Position numbers and translations under genes: made by a program
Notes under the pieces: model-generated
The model's input: only the letters and a program-made list of their open reading frames with translations
Told to the model about the DNA's origin: nothing
Database searches by the model: none
Origin: Celeribacter baekdonensis
Lineage (GTDB): Bacteria; Pseudomonadota; Alphaproteobacteria; Rhodobacterales; Rhodobacteraceae
DNA length: 64,000 bases
Assembly (NCBI RefSeq): GCF_900102315.1
Contig: NZ_FNBL01000005.1
Coordinates: 62,001-126,000, forward strand
Direction of reading: 5' to 3'
Shown: piece by piece, positions 45,914-55,326 of the stretch
How positions within the stretch are numbered: position 1 is the stretch's first letter
Layout: every line of letters starts with the position of its first letter

Positions 45914-46615
45914 ATGACCCAGACTGTCAATCACCTGATTTCCACCCGCTGGCCCGCAACCGAGCCTGAAAAAATTCAGCTCTATTCTTTTCCCACGCCA
46001 AACGGGGTCAAAATCTCCATCGCGCTTGAGGAAATGGGGCTGGCCTATGAGCCGCATTTGGTCACCTTGGCCGATGCGGATGTCAAAAGTCCTGAATTTT
46101 TGGCGCTCAACCCAAACAACAAAATCCCCGCCATCATTGATCCGAACGGCCCGGATGGGGCGCAGATCGAGCTGTTTGAATCTGGAGCAATCCTGATTTA
46201 TCTGGCTGAAAAATCTGGTAAATTCCTCTCAAAAGACCCAAAAACGCGTTATGAAACGATCCAATGGCTGATGTTCCAAATGGGCGGTCTTGGCCCGATG
46301 TTTGGTCAACTTGGGTTCTTTTATAAATTCGCGGGCGCCAAGATGGAGGACCCAACCGCGCGGGACCGTTACATTGGTGAGGCCAAGCGTCTTTTGGCCG
46401 TTGTGGACGCGCAACTTGAGGGGCGTGATTGGATCGTGGGGGAGTATTCGATTGCCGATATGGCCATCGCCCCTTGGCTCAATGCGCTTGATTTCTATGG
46501 CGCAAAAGAGGTGACAGGCTATAACGATTTGAAAAACGTGCCCGCCTATGTTGCCCGCTTTTATGCCCGACCTGCGGTGGCGCGCGCCAAAAACATCCCG
46601 GCGCGGCCGGAGTAA
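45914..46615 (+). CDS. Glutathione S-transferase family protein, YghU-like
   Basis: The 233-residue protein has a thioredoxin-like N-domain (IQLYSFPTPNGVKISIALEE) and an all-helical C-domain. The extended N-terminus and the TPNG motif are those of the YghU/Nu-class disulfide-bond reductases that bind two glutathiones. TAGGAG precedes ATG 45914. Confidence 0.85.
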   Translation: MTQTVNHLISTRWPATEPEKIQLYSFPTPNGVKISIALEEMGLAYEPHLVTLADADVKSPEFLALNPNNKIPAIIDPNGPDGAQIELFESGAILIYLAEKSGKFLSKDPKTRYETIQWLMFQMGGLGPMFGQLGFFYKFAGAKMEDPTARDRYIGEAKRLLAVVDAQLEGRDWIVGEYSIADMAIAPWLNALDFYGAKEVTGYNDLKNVPAYVARFYARPAVARAKNIPARPE

Positions 46616-46648
46616 TCCGCGCCCATCGAACGCAGAGACAGAGGACCC

Positions 46649-48094
46649 ATGCGGCAAGATCGGCTCTTCATCTGGATCATCGCCGCCTATTTCGCGGCCC
46701 ATACCGTGCTTAGAACGATCCTAGGCGGGTCGTTCGAGGTTGATGAAGCCGAAATGTTCGTCATGGCGCAAGAGGTCCACTTGGGTTACGGGCCGCAAGC
46801 GCCGCTTTATAATTGGGTCCAAGCTGGGGCGTTTGCGCTGTTTGGGGCCAATACATTCGCAGTCGCTGCGACCAAGAACCTCTTGCTTTTTGTCACCTAT
46901 GCGTTGTTTTTTGATGGTTTGCGGCGGGTTATTCCACCTCAAACGGCGGTCCTTGGCACGCTTGCGCTGCTGCTCTTGCCCAATGTGTCCTGGGAAGGGC
47001 AGCGCGCCGGATCGCATAGCATCGCCATGCTGACCACGATGGCCGCGACCTTCTGGGTGATGGCGCGTCAGATTGAGACTCCAAAGCCATGGCACCCTAT
47101 TGCGCTTGGCGTGGCCCTTGGGCTGGGCGGAATCGCCAAGTTTAACTTTTGGCTCTTCCCGCTGACGCTTTTCCTATCCGCCCTTACAGTGCCAAGCATC
47201 AGAGCCCGATTGATGTGGCGCACCCTCTGGCACACCGGGCTTGTCGCAGCCCTGATCCTCATCGCACCGATGGCGTGGATGATCCTGCACTCGGATCAAA
47301 CCATGGCCTCGGCCTATAAATTCTACTATCCGCCGAAATATGAGACCCTGCCCACATGGCTTGCGGGTCTGGTCGAATATGGCGTTCAAACGCTCGCAGC
47401 GCTGGCATTGTTGCTCTTGGTCCTCATCGGGGCGCGCTTGGCGCAAGGCCGCGCCGCTTTGCGCTTTGGCCCCGCGATGCCTGTAAGCCTTTGGCTGATG
47501 CGGGCCGGGATGATCGGATTGGGATTTGGCGCACTGGCCGTAGTCGCATTTGGCGTCACTGATGTGCAGCCACGTTGGCTGTTGCCGATGTTGATGCCAC
47601 TCTCCATCGGCTTGATGATCTGGGTCATGCAAAACCTTGGTCCGCGCACGAAACGCGCGCTTTTGGGCGTTTGCGCTGCCTTGGCCGTCCTGATCTTGGC
47701 CGCAATGGCCGATACAAGACTGCGCGGTGCGGGATCAGATTCGATGCGGGTGGATGTCCTGGCCCAGGCCATTGCCGCAGACCTGCCCGAGGGCCCTGTC
47801 GCAGTGATCAGTGGCAATTACTACTTTGTGGGCAACCTGAAATATCACCGCCCAGACTGGCAAGCCCTCGCCCCGCTGCCCAACCGCGTCCCCGCGCCGG
47901 GCACGGTGGCCGTGGTTCTGGTCGGTGGCGACATGATCGCGCGGTCTGAGGCGGTTTTGGCCGAACACGGCATCACACCGGAAACTGTCGCCAAGGTCAC
48001 AGAACACAGCGCCATCCTGCCCTATCGGTTCGAGGACGTGAAAACCATCGACGTGCCCTACGCGATTGTCGAATTGAAAAACGGCGCCGAATAG
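46649..48094 (+). CDS. GT39/ArnT-like membrane glycosyltransferase
   Basis: The 481-residue protein has about 10-12 membrane helices and the N-terminal acidic motif FEVDEAEMF in the first periplasmic loop, equivalent to the catalytic acidic pair of GT-C enzymes. LGYGPQAPLYNW follows. Such enzymes move a sugar from a polyprenyl phosphate to lipid A, protein or another acceptor; donor and acceptor are unknown here. It starts 33 bp after the GST gene. Confidence 0.8.
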   Translation: MRQDRLFIWIIAAYFAAHTVLRTILGGSFEVDEAEMFVMAQEVHLGYGPQAPLYNWVQAGAFALFGANTFAVAATKNLLLFVTYALFFDGLRRVIPPQTAVLGTLALLLLPNVSWEGQRAGSHSIAMLTTMAATFWVMARQIETPKPWHPIALGVALGLGGIAKFNFWLFPLTLFLSALTVPSIRARLMWRTLWHTGLVAALILIAPMAWMILHSDQTMASAYKFYYPPKYETLPTWLAGLVEYGVQTLAALALLLLVLIGARLAQGRAALRFGPAMPVSLWLMRAGMIGLGFGALAVVAFGVTDVQPRWLLPMLMPLSIGLMIWVMQNLGPRTKRALLGVCAALAVLILAAMADTRLRGAGSDSMRVDVLAQAIAADLPEGPVAVISGNYYFVGNLKYHRPDWQALAPLPNRVPAPGTVAVVLVGGDMIARSEAVLAEHGITPETVAKVTEHSAILPYRFEDVKTIDVPYAIVELKNGAE

Positions 48095-48122
48095 ACGCCG
48101 CTTTCCTCACATTTCAAAACGA

Positions 48123-50516
48123 TCAGCCGCGCAATGTGCCGCCCGTGGCCTTTTCGACCTTGGCGACGATCTTGGCTGAAATCTCTTCGAGATCTTTGTC
48201 TTTCAACGTCGCATCCACAGGCTGAAGCCGCACAGTGATCGCCAGCGATTTTTTGTCTTCGCCCAAAGAACCACCGATGAATTCGTCAAACACGCGGACC
48301 TCTTCGATCAGCACCTTGTCGACGCCTGCCGCCGCATTGACCAAATCCAGCGCGTTGACGGATTTGTCGACGACAAAGGCGAAATCGCGTTCGACCGCTT
48401 GCAGGTCATTGGTGAAAAACGCCGAACGCGCCACTTTGGTGCCGCGCGGCAAAGGTGTCTCTTCGAGATAGACGGTAAAGGCCACGGCTGTGCCTTTGAC
48501 ACCCATTTCCTTGAGCACTTTCGGGTGCAATTCACCGAACTGCGCCAAGACCTTTTTCGGACCGAGGCAGATTTTGCCCGATCGACCGGGGTGGAACCAC
48601 GGCGAGGTGTCGCGCAGGATTTGCGCCTTGGCGGGCGCACCGATGGCGGCCAAAACCGCCTCGGCATCGGCTTTCGCATCATAAAGATCCATCACCCGGC
48701 GTGCGCCATGGACGTCTTTTGGACCAGAGGCTCCGACCAAAAGCCCCGCCACTTGCAGATGCTGTTCACCCGGCTCGCCGCCATGAAAAGCCGGGCCGCA
48801 TTCAAACAGCGACAGATCGGCAAAGCCACGCGCCTGATTGCGTGCGGCAGCTTGCAAAAGGCCGATCAAAAGATCGGGGCGCATGTGGCTCATCTCGGAG
48901 GAAATCGGGTTTTCCAATTTCACCGCATCGGTGCCACCGCCAAAGAGTTTGGCGGATTTTTCATCGACAAAGGAATAGGTGACGCATTCGTTATACCCCA
49001 AAGCCGCCGCTTGATGGCGTACAGAGCTTTCGCGCACCTGCATCGGCGTCAGGATCGGTTTGGCGACACCGGCGGGGCGTGCCATGGCCTTTGGCGCAAG
49101 GTGGGTGAGGCTTTCAACACGTGCCACCTCTTCGACCAAATCGGCCTCGCCCAACACGTCGGGACGCCAGCTTGGCACCTTGGCCATATCGCCATCCATG
49201 ACAAAGCCAAGACTCTCCAAAATGGCGACCTGACGCGCGGGGGCGATGTCCATGCCGACAAGGCTTTGCACCCGGTCGGTATCAAGGCGATAGGCGCGCG
49301 ACACGTCGGGCACGCGACCTGCCATAACCACCTCAGAGGCCTCGCCACCACAGAGCGCAAGGATCATCGCGGTGGCATCATCGAGGGCCTGCATGTTGTA
49401 GGCCGGATCAATGCCGCGCTCATTGCGATAGCGCGCGTCCGAATTGACTTTCAACGCACGCCCCGCCTTGGCGATGTCGAGCGTGTTCCACACGGCGGCC
49501 TCGACAAACACATCCACGGTCTCGTCGGAACATCCGGTCTCTTCGCCGCCCATGATCCCGCCGATGCTCTCGACCTTGCCGCCCGCGAAAATACACATCG
49601 CGCCCTCGGGCATTGTGTAGGTCTTCTCGTCCAGGGCCAAAAGCTCTTCGCCGCCTTTGGCGCGATCAATCACCAAACCACCTTTGACCGTGGCCGCGTC
49701 AAAGACGTGCAGCGGGCGGTTGCGATCATAGGTGAAGAAGTTGGTCACATCGACCAGAATGGAAATCGGACGCAGACCGATGGCGGTCAAACGGTCCTGC
49801 AACCACATCGGCGAAGGGCCGTTTTTCACGCCGCGAATATAGCGCCCGCCGAAGACGTAACAGCCATCCTTGGCCGCCTCCGTGATCTCAACCGAGATCG
49901 GATTGGCGAATGTGGCCTCCACAGTTTCCACCTTAAGCGGCTTCAACGTGCCAAGGCCACGCGCCGCGAGATCGCGGGCAATGCCATGCACGCCAAGCGC
50001 GTCGGGGCGGTTCGGCGTGATCGCAATCTCGATCACCGGATCGACTTTCGACGGGTCGGTCTGGGCCAGATAATCGGCGAATTCCATGCCGATCTCGCCG
50101 CCCTCCAACTCGATGATCCCATCGTGATCTTCGCCCAGGTTCAGCTCGCGCATCGACGCCATCATGCCGTGGCTTTCAACGCCGCGAATTTTGCCAACCG
50201 AAATGGTGATGTCGAGGCCGGGAATATACATGCCGGGTTTGGCGAGCACGGCGGTGATCCCCGCCCGCGCATTCGGCGCGCCGCAAACGATCTGAGTCAT
50301 GCCCTCATCGGTTTCGACCTTGCACACGCGCAGCTTGTCGGCGTCCGGGTGTTGCACGGCCTCTTGAACCTTGACCAATTTAAACCCCTTCAACGCATCG
50401 CGGGGGTTTTCGACGCCTTCGACCTCAAGCCCCAAATCGGTGAGCGCATAGAGGATGTCGTCAAGGGAGGCGTCCGTTTCCAGATGCTCTTTGAGCCAAG
50501 AGAGGGTGAATTTCAT
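48123..50516 (-). CDS. pheT: Phenylalanyl-tRNA synthetase beta subunit
   Basis: The 797-residue subunit of the alpha2-beta2 enzyme shows the expected order: N-terminal tRNA-binding (EMAP/OB) domain (about 40-150), B3/B4 editing region (about 215-380), B5 domain (about 400-475), a catalytic-like domain and a C-terminal ferredoxin-like anticodon-binding domain (about 705-797). It is separated from pheS by two small genes. Confidence 0.96.
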   Translation of the reverse strand: MKFTLSWLKEHLETDASLDDILYALTDLGLEVEGVENPRDALKGFKLVKVQEAVQHPDADKLRVCKVETDEGMTQIVCGAPNARAGITAVLAKPGMYIPGLDITISVGKIRGVESHGMMASMRELNLGEDHDGIIELEGGEIGMEFADYLAQTDPSKVDPVIEIAITPNRPDALGVHGIARDLAARGLGTLKPLKVETVEATFANPISVEITEAAKDGCYVFGGRYIRGVKNGPSPMWLQDRLTAIGLRPISILVDVTNFFTYDRNRPLHVFDAATVKGGLVIDRAKGGEELLALDEKTYTMPEGAMCIFAGGKVESIGGIMGGEETGCSDETVDVFVEAAVWNTLDIAKAGRALKVNSDARYRNERGIDPAYNMQALDDATAMILALCGGEASEVVMAGRVPDVSRAYRLDTDRVQSLVGMDIAPARQVAILESLGFVMDGDMAKVPSWRPDVLGEADLVEEVARVESLTHLAPKAMARPAGVAKPILTPMQVRESSVRHQAAALGYNECVTYSFVDEKSAKLFGGGTDAVKLENPISSEMSHMRPDLLIGLLQAAARNQARGFADLSLFECGPAFHGGEPGEQHLQVAGLLVGASGPKDVHGARRVMDLYDAKADAEAVLAAIGAPAKAQILRDTSPWFHPGRSGKICLGPKKVLAQFGELHPKVLKEMGVKGTAVAFTVYLEETPLPRGTKVARSAFFTNDLQAVERDFAFVVDKSVNALDLVNAAAGVDKVLIEEVRVFDEFIGGSLGEDKKSLAITVRLQPVDATLKDKDLEEISAKIVAKVEKATGGTLRG

Positions 50517-50577
50517 GTCGTCATCTCCTTTGCCTGCTGTCTTTTGTGCGGGCGTGTCCTGCGATGGGAGGGGGGCG

Positions 50578-51009
50578 TCAGCGGACGCTCAAATCCTCGA
50601 CCAGTTCAAATGTTTCAAACACCAATAACGTGTCGCGGTCCAACACGCCTTTCGTGCCAAACGCCTTGGCGGTGCGTTTGCGCCAGGCGTCTATGTCTTT
50701 GTCCTCACCCTCGGCCATGGCCAGTTGCGGGGTCACATGGCGGAACTTGATCTTTTCCACGCTCACCGTGCGCACGACCATGGCGGGGCTGCCGTCCCAG
50801 TTGGCGATGATGTCACACCGACCCTTTTGCGGCAGGGCACCTTGGTCGTTTTCAAACTCCGACCACGGCAGGCAGGTGGCGGTTTTTTGTTTGGCCGCGA
50901 CCAACCTGTTGAGATGCTCAACCCGGCCTTTCGTGTCGGCCAATTTAAACGTCCCCGCCCCCGGATAGGTGACTTGGAGGTCTTCCATGTTGTCGTTTGG
51001 GTTGGTCAT
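50578..51009 (-). CDS. ASCH-domain protein
   Basis: The 143-residue protein has the ASCH/PUA-like fold pattern (GAGTFKLADTKGRVEHLNRL, then an aromatic strand, then EGEDKDIDAWRKR). ASCH proteins probably bind RNA or modified nucleosides; some are N4-acetylcytidine amidohydrolases. Its place between pheS and pheT may hint at an RNA role, but function is unknown. ATG 51009 follows GAGGACATAAA; an ATG at 50988 is also possible. Confidence 0.72.
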   Translation of the reverse strand: MTNPNDNMEDLQVTYPGAGTFKLADTKGRVEHLNRLVAAKQKTATCLPWSEFENDQGALPQKGRCDIIANWDGSPAMVVRTVSVEKIKFRHVTPQLAMAEGEDKDIDAWRKRTAKAFGTKGVLDRDTLLVFETFELVEDLSVR

Positions 51010-51061
51010 TTTATGTCCTCGGCGCCCAGACGCTCTTTGAGCCAAGTGAGAGCAAATGTCA

Positions 51062-51475
51062 TTATTTCAGCCCCAAAGATTTCAGAGCAAACATAACAAA
51101 GATGCTAGCGATCACAGAGGTAACAATCGAAATTACATTTCGATTGATTTCTACCCACACTCGCGTCCATAGGTTTTGACCGTACTGAAGCGAATACTGA
51201 TACCCTTTTTCTGTGATCGTTACATAGGTTGTGTACCCATCAGGCACATCGCTTGGATCACACTCATCATCATGCGTAGAGAATTTCAGGTACCCCAAAC
51301 GTGAGGCTAAACGTACTTTGCTCGCTTCGTCTTGCGTCCAATCTAATAACGTTTCTTCCAGTTCGTCGCATTCGTACTGAGGATGATAAGATCTCCAAGC
51401 GAACTTTTGTTGCCCATCCCCTTCTCTATGCACTCTCGAAATTACCTGACCAAGTTTTCTGCTGCCTAAACTCAC
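51062..51475 (-). CDS. AT-rich hypothetical protein with C-terminal membrane segment
   Basis: The 137-residue protein starts with GTG inside the pheS stop (GTGA overlap). It is acidic and soluble-looking up to about residue 105 and ends in one hydrophobic helix (about 113-132, [20 protein letters not shown]), so it is a tail-anchored candidate. I recognise no family. Two sampled 60-base stretches (51121-51180 and 51181-51240) have 38 and 42 percent GC, far below the flanking phe genes, which suggests recent acquisition. The coding call rests on the open frame and coupling to pheS. Confidence 0.6.
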   Translation of the reverse strand: MSLGSRKLGQVISRVHREGDGQQKFAWRSYHPQYECDELEETLLDWTQDEASKVRLASRLGYLKFSTHDDECDPSDVPDGYTTYVTITEKGYQYSLQYGQNLWTRVWVEINRNVISIVTSVIASIFVMFALKSLGLK

Positions 51476-52542
51476 CCGTGAATCCCCCCAGCCAGCGTCG
51501 GCACGCCGAGCGCACTAAACCCATAGTGACGCAACCAGCGCAGGTCTGAGTCAAAAAACGCCCGCAAATCGGGGATGCCGTATTTCAGCATCGCCAAGCG
51601 GTCGATCCCCATGCCAAAGGCAAAGCCTTGCCATTGTTTCGGGTCAATGCCGCCAGCTTGCAACACGTTCGGGTGCATCATGCCGGAGCCCAAGACTTCG
51701 AGCCAATCGTCGCCCTCGCCCACAGTCACAGACCCGTTTTCCCAGCGGCATTGCACGTCGACTTCGGCGGAGGGTTCCGTGAAGGGGAAATGCGAGGCGC
51801 GGAAACGGGTTTTGACCTTGGTGCCGAAAAACGCGGTGTAGAATTCTTCGAGCACCCATTTCAGGTTCGCCATGGAGATGTCTTTGTCGATGGCCATGCC
51901 TTCGACCTGATGGAACATCGGCGTGTGGGTTTGGTCATAATCCGAACGGTACACCCGACCCGGCGCGATGATGCGGATCGGCGCGCCTTGGTCGATCATC
52001 GAACGGATTTGCACCGGGCTGGTGTGGGTGCGCAAGACGTGGTTCGGGCGATCATCACCCTCGGCACGGTGCATGTAAAACGTGTCATGCTCTTGGCGCG
52101 CGGGGTGATGCGGCGCGATGTTGAGCGCGTCGAAATTGTGCCAATCGTCTTCGATCTGCGGGCCCTCTGCGACGGCAAAGCCAAGATCGGCAAAGATGGC
52201 GTAGATTTCCTCGGAAACGCGCGAAATCGGATGAATGGTGCCTTGTGGACGGGCGCGCGACGGCAATGTCACGTCCAACCATTCCTCGGCCAAACGCACG
52301 TCCAAAGCGGCATCTTCGAGCGCGACCTTTTTGGCGGCCAGCGCCGAGTTGATCTCGTCCTTGAGGGCATTGAGTTTCGGCCCCATCTCTTGGCGCTCTT
52401 CCGGGGTCATTTTGCCCAGTTCGCGCATCTTGAGAGCGACTTCGCCCTTTTTGCCGACGGCCTGAAGGCGAATGTCTTCGAGCGTGGCTTCGTCCCCCGC
52501 CGTCAGAATGGCGGTGAGGTATTTGTTTTTCAGATCGTCCAT
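51472..52542 (-). CDS. pheS: Phenylalanyl-tRNA synthetase alpha subunit
   Basis: The 356-residue catalytic subunit has an N-terminal coiled-coil tRNA arm (about residues 1-90) and class II motifs. These include motif 2 near [17 protein letters not shown] and motif 3 near [20 protein letters not shown]. It forms the active site with PheT. It is preceded by strong hairpins in the 230-bp gap after rplT. Confidence 0.96.
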   Translation of the reverse strand: MDDLKNKYLTAILTAGDEATLEDIRLQAVGKKGEVALKMRELGKMTPEERQEMGPKLNALKDEINSALAAKKVALEDAALDVRLAEEWLDVTLPSRARPQGTIHPISRVSEEIYAIFADLGFAVAEGPQIEDDWHNFDALNIAPHHPARQEHDTFYMHRAEGDDRPNHVLRTHTSPVQIRSMIDQGAPIRIIAPGRVYRSDYDQTHTPMFHQVEGMAIDKDISMANLKWVLEEFYTAFFGTKVKTRFRASHFPFTEPSAEVDVQCRWENGSVTVGEGDDWLEVLGSGMMHPNVLQAGGIDPKQWQGFAFGMGIDRLAMLKYGIPDLRAFFDSDLRWLRHYGFSALGVPTLAGGIHG

Positions 52543-52563
52543 CCCGAACCCTCTGTTTCCTAA

Positions 52564-52606
52564 AGCGTCACGCCTTTAACCTGAGACAGGGGAAAGGCGT
52601 GACGCT
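52564..52606. repeat. 14-bp-arm hairpin in the pheS leader
   Basis: AGCGTCACGCCTTT (52564-52577) and AAAGGCGTGACGCT (52593-52606) are perfect reverse complements. It ends 22 bp before the pheS start codon and is followed on the reverse strand by TTTAGGAAACAG. Confidence 0.85.
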
Positions 52607-52628
52607 GCCAGACATATCAATGTTGTGG

Positions 52629-52671
52629 GCGTTCCGCCATAAACCCGTGAAACAGGTTTATGGCGGAACGC
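52629..52671. repeat. 17-bp-arm palindrome between rplT and pheS
   Basis: GCGTTCCGCCATAAACC (52629-52645) and GGTTTATGGCGGAACGC (52655-52671) are perfect reverse complements around a 9-base loop. The edge GTGGGCGTTCCGCC also matches the tandem repeat at 33251-33325. Confidence 0.9.
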
Positions 52672-52711
52672 TTTATTCCCCGCTTGGTATCACGGGAGGC
52701 CCAAAAGACAA

Positions 52712-52742
52712 GAAGCCGCGAGACCCTAAGGTCCGCGGCTTC
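52712..52742 (-). terminator. Rho-independent terminator after rplT
   Basis: Read on the reverse strand, GAAGCCGCGG pairs with CGCGGCTTC and is followed by TTGTCTTTTGG, 31 bp after the rplT stop. Confidence 0.8.
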
Positions 52743-52772
52743 CTAAATAATTCAACTCCGGTGGGAGTGAGC

Positions 52773-53135
52773 TTACGCGAGCGCGGCCTTCGCCTGATTG
52801 ACGATGGCCCCAAATGCATCCGGCTCGTGGATGGCGAGATCGGCGAGGACTTTACGGTCCACTTCGATGCCAGCCAGGGACAGGCCGTTGATGAATTTGG
52901 AATATGTCAGGGACTCGTCGTGGCTACGCACAGCGGCGTTGATCCGCTGAATCCACAAGGCGCGGAAGTTACGCTTACGGACTTTACGGTCGCGTGTGGC
53001 GTATTGGTTGGCCTTGTCGACAGCCTGTGTGGCGGTGCGGAAGTTACGCGAACGCGCGCCATAATAGCCTTTTGCGGCTTTGATGACTTTGCGGTGACGG
53101 GCGTGGGTGACGGTACCACCTTTGGTGCGGGACAT
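52773..53135 (-). CDS. rplT: 50S ribosomal protein L20
   Basis: The 120-residue basic protein has typical L20 sequence ([40 protein letters not shown]). GGGAGACACAGAT precedes the ATG. It pairs with rpmI 15 bp upstream. Confidence 0.97.
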   Translation of the reverse strand: MSRTKGGTVTHARHRKVIKAAKGYYGARSRNFRTATQAVDKANQYATRDRKVRKRNFRALWIQRINAAVRSHDESLTYSKFINGLSLAGIEVDRKVLADLAIHEPDAFGAIVNQAKAALA

Positions 53136-53150
53136 ATCTGTGTCTCCCTA

Positions 53151-53351
53151 TTAACGGTTGTACGGCATATAGGATTTCACGATCTTCGCATCAGGTGCGG
53201 AGAGCGTGGTTGTCCCACGTGCGTCACGGATAAATTTCGTTGTACGCTTGATCATGCCGTGGCGTTTGCCGGCTTGACCCGCTTTGACCTTGCCAGTGGC
53301 GGTCATTTTGAAACGCTTTTTAGCGCTCGACTTTGTCTTCATCTTTGGCAT
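53151..53351 (-). CDS. rpmI: 50S ribosomal protein L35
   Basis: The 66-residue basic protein begins [20 protein letters not shown] and has the AGKRHG and [10 protein letters not shown] regions of L35. AAGGAGATGGAA precedes ATG 53351, which decides the start over an ATG two codons earlier. Confidence 0.97.
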   Translation of the reverse strand: MPKMKTKSSAKKRFKMTATGKVKAGQAGKRHGMIKRTTKFIRDARGTTTLSAPDAKIVKSYMPYNR

Positions 53352-53483
53352 TTCCATCTCCTTATTCGAGTGATCGGATGGTTATACGCGCGACTCGGCA
53401 TGCCATTTCGCCGGACGCGCACCATGAGCGCGTGCAAGTACAGGCCAATTCGGGTGTTTGCAAGCCTTGAGTTTCAGATGGGC

Positions 53484-53708
53484 TTAGAAATAATGCCCGA
53501 TCACCCGCATCACGGCATCCGGGATGTCGCTGATGGCATATCCGCCGGGGTGTTTGATGACGGCGGCAACCAAAAGCCCGCCTCCGATCATCACCATGAT
53601 CGCCGCCCCCCGTGGGGGACGGCTGTCGGAAAAGGCACTGACAAAGGCCGGAACGGCGAGCACACAAATCGCGGTGCCCAGCACAAGAAAAAGATCCGTA
53701 TCCATCAT
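53484..53708 (-). CDS. Small membrane protein of unknown function
   Basis: The 74-residue protein has two hydrophobic helices (about residues 5-24 and 35-52) around a short basic loop SDSRPPRG. No family is recognised. It lies between pyk and rpmI on the same strand with AAAGGAAC before the ATG. Confidence 0.65.
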   Translation of the reverse strand: MMDTDLFLVLGTAICVLAVPAFVSAFSDSRPPRGAAIMVMIGGGLLVAAVIKHPGGYAISDIPDAVMRVIGHYF

Positions 53709-53741
53709 GCCGTTCCTTTGAAAGGCCTTACGCTGTGGCCA

Positions 53742-55190
53742 TTATTCGGGGTCGGTGTTGAAAATCAAGCGTTCCTCGCAGGGCGCGACGCGCAAGATGT
53801 TGGTCGATCCCGGTTGGTTGAACGGAATGCCTGCAATAACGACGATTTTGTCGGCCTCTGTGGCAAAGCCCGAGGTCCGCGCCGCACGCGCCGCATTGAC
53901 CACGGCCATTTTAAACCGTTCGACTTCGCCGGTCATGACACAATGCATCCCCCAATAGAGGCACAGCTTGCGCGCGGTGCCCCGGCGCGAGGTCATGGCA
54001 ATGATCGGCACATGTGGCCGTTCGCGCGCGGTGAGCGCCGCCGTGGTGCCGGATTCGGAATAGCACACAATGGCTTTGATCTCGGTGGTCTCGGCGATTT
54101 CGCGCGCCGCGGAGACCATAGCATCGGCCACGGTTTTCTTTTTGGTGCCAGAGCGGGACGCATCCAAAACATCGCGGTAGACCGGATCGTTTTCGACCTC
54201 TTTGGCAACGTTGCTCATCGTGGTCACGGCCTCGACCGGGTAATTCCCCGCCGCAGATTCCGCCGACAACATGATCGCATCCGCGCCCTCATAGATGGCG
54301 GTCGCCACGTCAGAGACCTCGGCGCGGGTTGGCATCGGGCTTTCGATCATGCTCTCAAGCATCTGGGTCGCCACGATCACCGGCTTGGCCGCGGCGCGAC
54401 ATTTGCGCGTCAGGCGTTTTTGGATCGGCGGCACGGCCTGAACCGGCAGTTCCACACCCAAATCGCCACGCGCAACCATGATGCCATCAGAGACAGCCAG
54501 AATATCGTCAAACCGCTCCACGGCGGAGGGTTTTTCGATCTTCGCCAAAACCGAGGCACGACCTTTGATCAGATCTTTCGCCTGAAGCACATCTTCGGGA
54601 CGCTGCACGAACGACAGGGCCACCCAATCGACACCGAGTTCGCAGACGAATTCGAGGTCTTTCAAATCTTTCGGCGACAGTGCGGCCAGCGGCAGCACCA
54701 CATCGGGGACGTTCACGCCTTTGCGGTTCGAAATCGTCCCGCCGACCATCACAACGCAATTGGCGTAATCTGCGCCACAGTCCTCGACGGTGAGGCGGAT
54801 TTTGCCATCATTGACCAAAAGCGAGGCGCCGGGTTTGAGTGCTGCAAAAATTTCGGGGTGCGGCAGTTGTACGCGTTTGCCGTCGCCATCCGCCGCGTCC
54901 AGATCGAGGCGGAACTTGTCGCCCTCCTCCAGATCATGCGCGCCGGAGGCAAATTTACCCACCCGCAATTTCGGCCCCTGAAGGTCGGCCAAAATGGCAA
55001 TCGGGCGACCAAGATCGGTTTCGATCTTGCGAATGATCGCATGGCGGGCACGGATTTCTTCGTGATCGCCATGGCTCATATTCAAACGAAACACATCCGC
55101 ACCGGCCTCTGACAGCGCGCGGATGGTGGTATAGTCATTGGAAGCGGGGCCCAAAGTGGCCACGATTTTCACATTCCGAAGGCGTCTCAT
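53742..55190 (-). CDS. pyk: Pyruvate kinase
   Basis: Last step of glycolysis, 482 residues. Visible blocks are KIVATLGPASN at the N-terminus, the active-site region RASVLAKIEKPSAVERFDDI, MVARGDLGVELP, and the TQMLESM loop. A C-terminal allosteric-type domain ends the protein. It is probably the first gene of the reverse-strand pyk-to-pheT block, though separate promoters for rpmI and pheS are likely. Confidence 0.96.
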   Translation of the reverse strand: MRRLRNVKIVATLGPASNDYTTIRALSEAGADVFRLNMSHGDHEEIRARHAIIRKIETDLGRPIAILADLQGPKLRVGKFASGAHDLEEGDKFRLDLDAADGDGKRVQLPHPEIFAALKPGASLLVNDGKIRLTVEDCGADYANCVVMVGGTISNRKGVNVPDVVLPLAALSPKDLKDLEFVCELGVDWVALSFVQRPEDVLQAKDLIKGRASVLAKIEKPSAVERFDDILAVSDGIMVARGDLGVELPVQAVPPIQKRLTRKCRAAAKPVIVATQMLESMIESPMPTRAEVSDVATAIYEGADAIMLSAESAAGNYPVEAVTTMSNVAKEVENDPVYRDVLDASRSGTKKKTVADAMVSAAREIAETTEIKAIVCYSESGTTAALTARERPHVPIIAMTSRRGTARKLCLYWGMHCVMTGEVERFKMAVVNAARAARTSGFATEADKIVVIAGIPFNQPGSTNILRVAPCEERLIFNTDPE

Positions 55191-55326
55191 TATGCCTTAA
55201 ATCCTCTCGGTTTTTGTAGGTTCGCGGCGGGCCACCCCCTCTATGCCGCAAATGGCCTTGCGGCACAACTGGCCCTTTCCCATCAAAGCGCGTATTGGGG
55301 GCATGACATGGCAAGGTGACGTTAAA

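Noticed and set aside
48399-50750. A 783-codon open frame opposite pheT
   Set aside because: Antisense shadow of an essential, clearly conserved gene; no ribosome-binding site and low-complexity composition.
52561-52620. A Phe-rich leader peptide before pheS on the reverse strand
   Set aside because: The only short ATG frame (about 15 codons) contains one Phe codon and lacks a ribosome-binding site.
52599-55112. An 837-codon open frame on the forward strand
   Set aside because: It lies antisense to rplT, rpmI and pyk and crosses two hairpin regions; it is a by-product of codon bias, not a gene.
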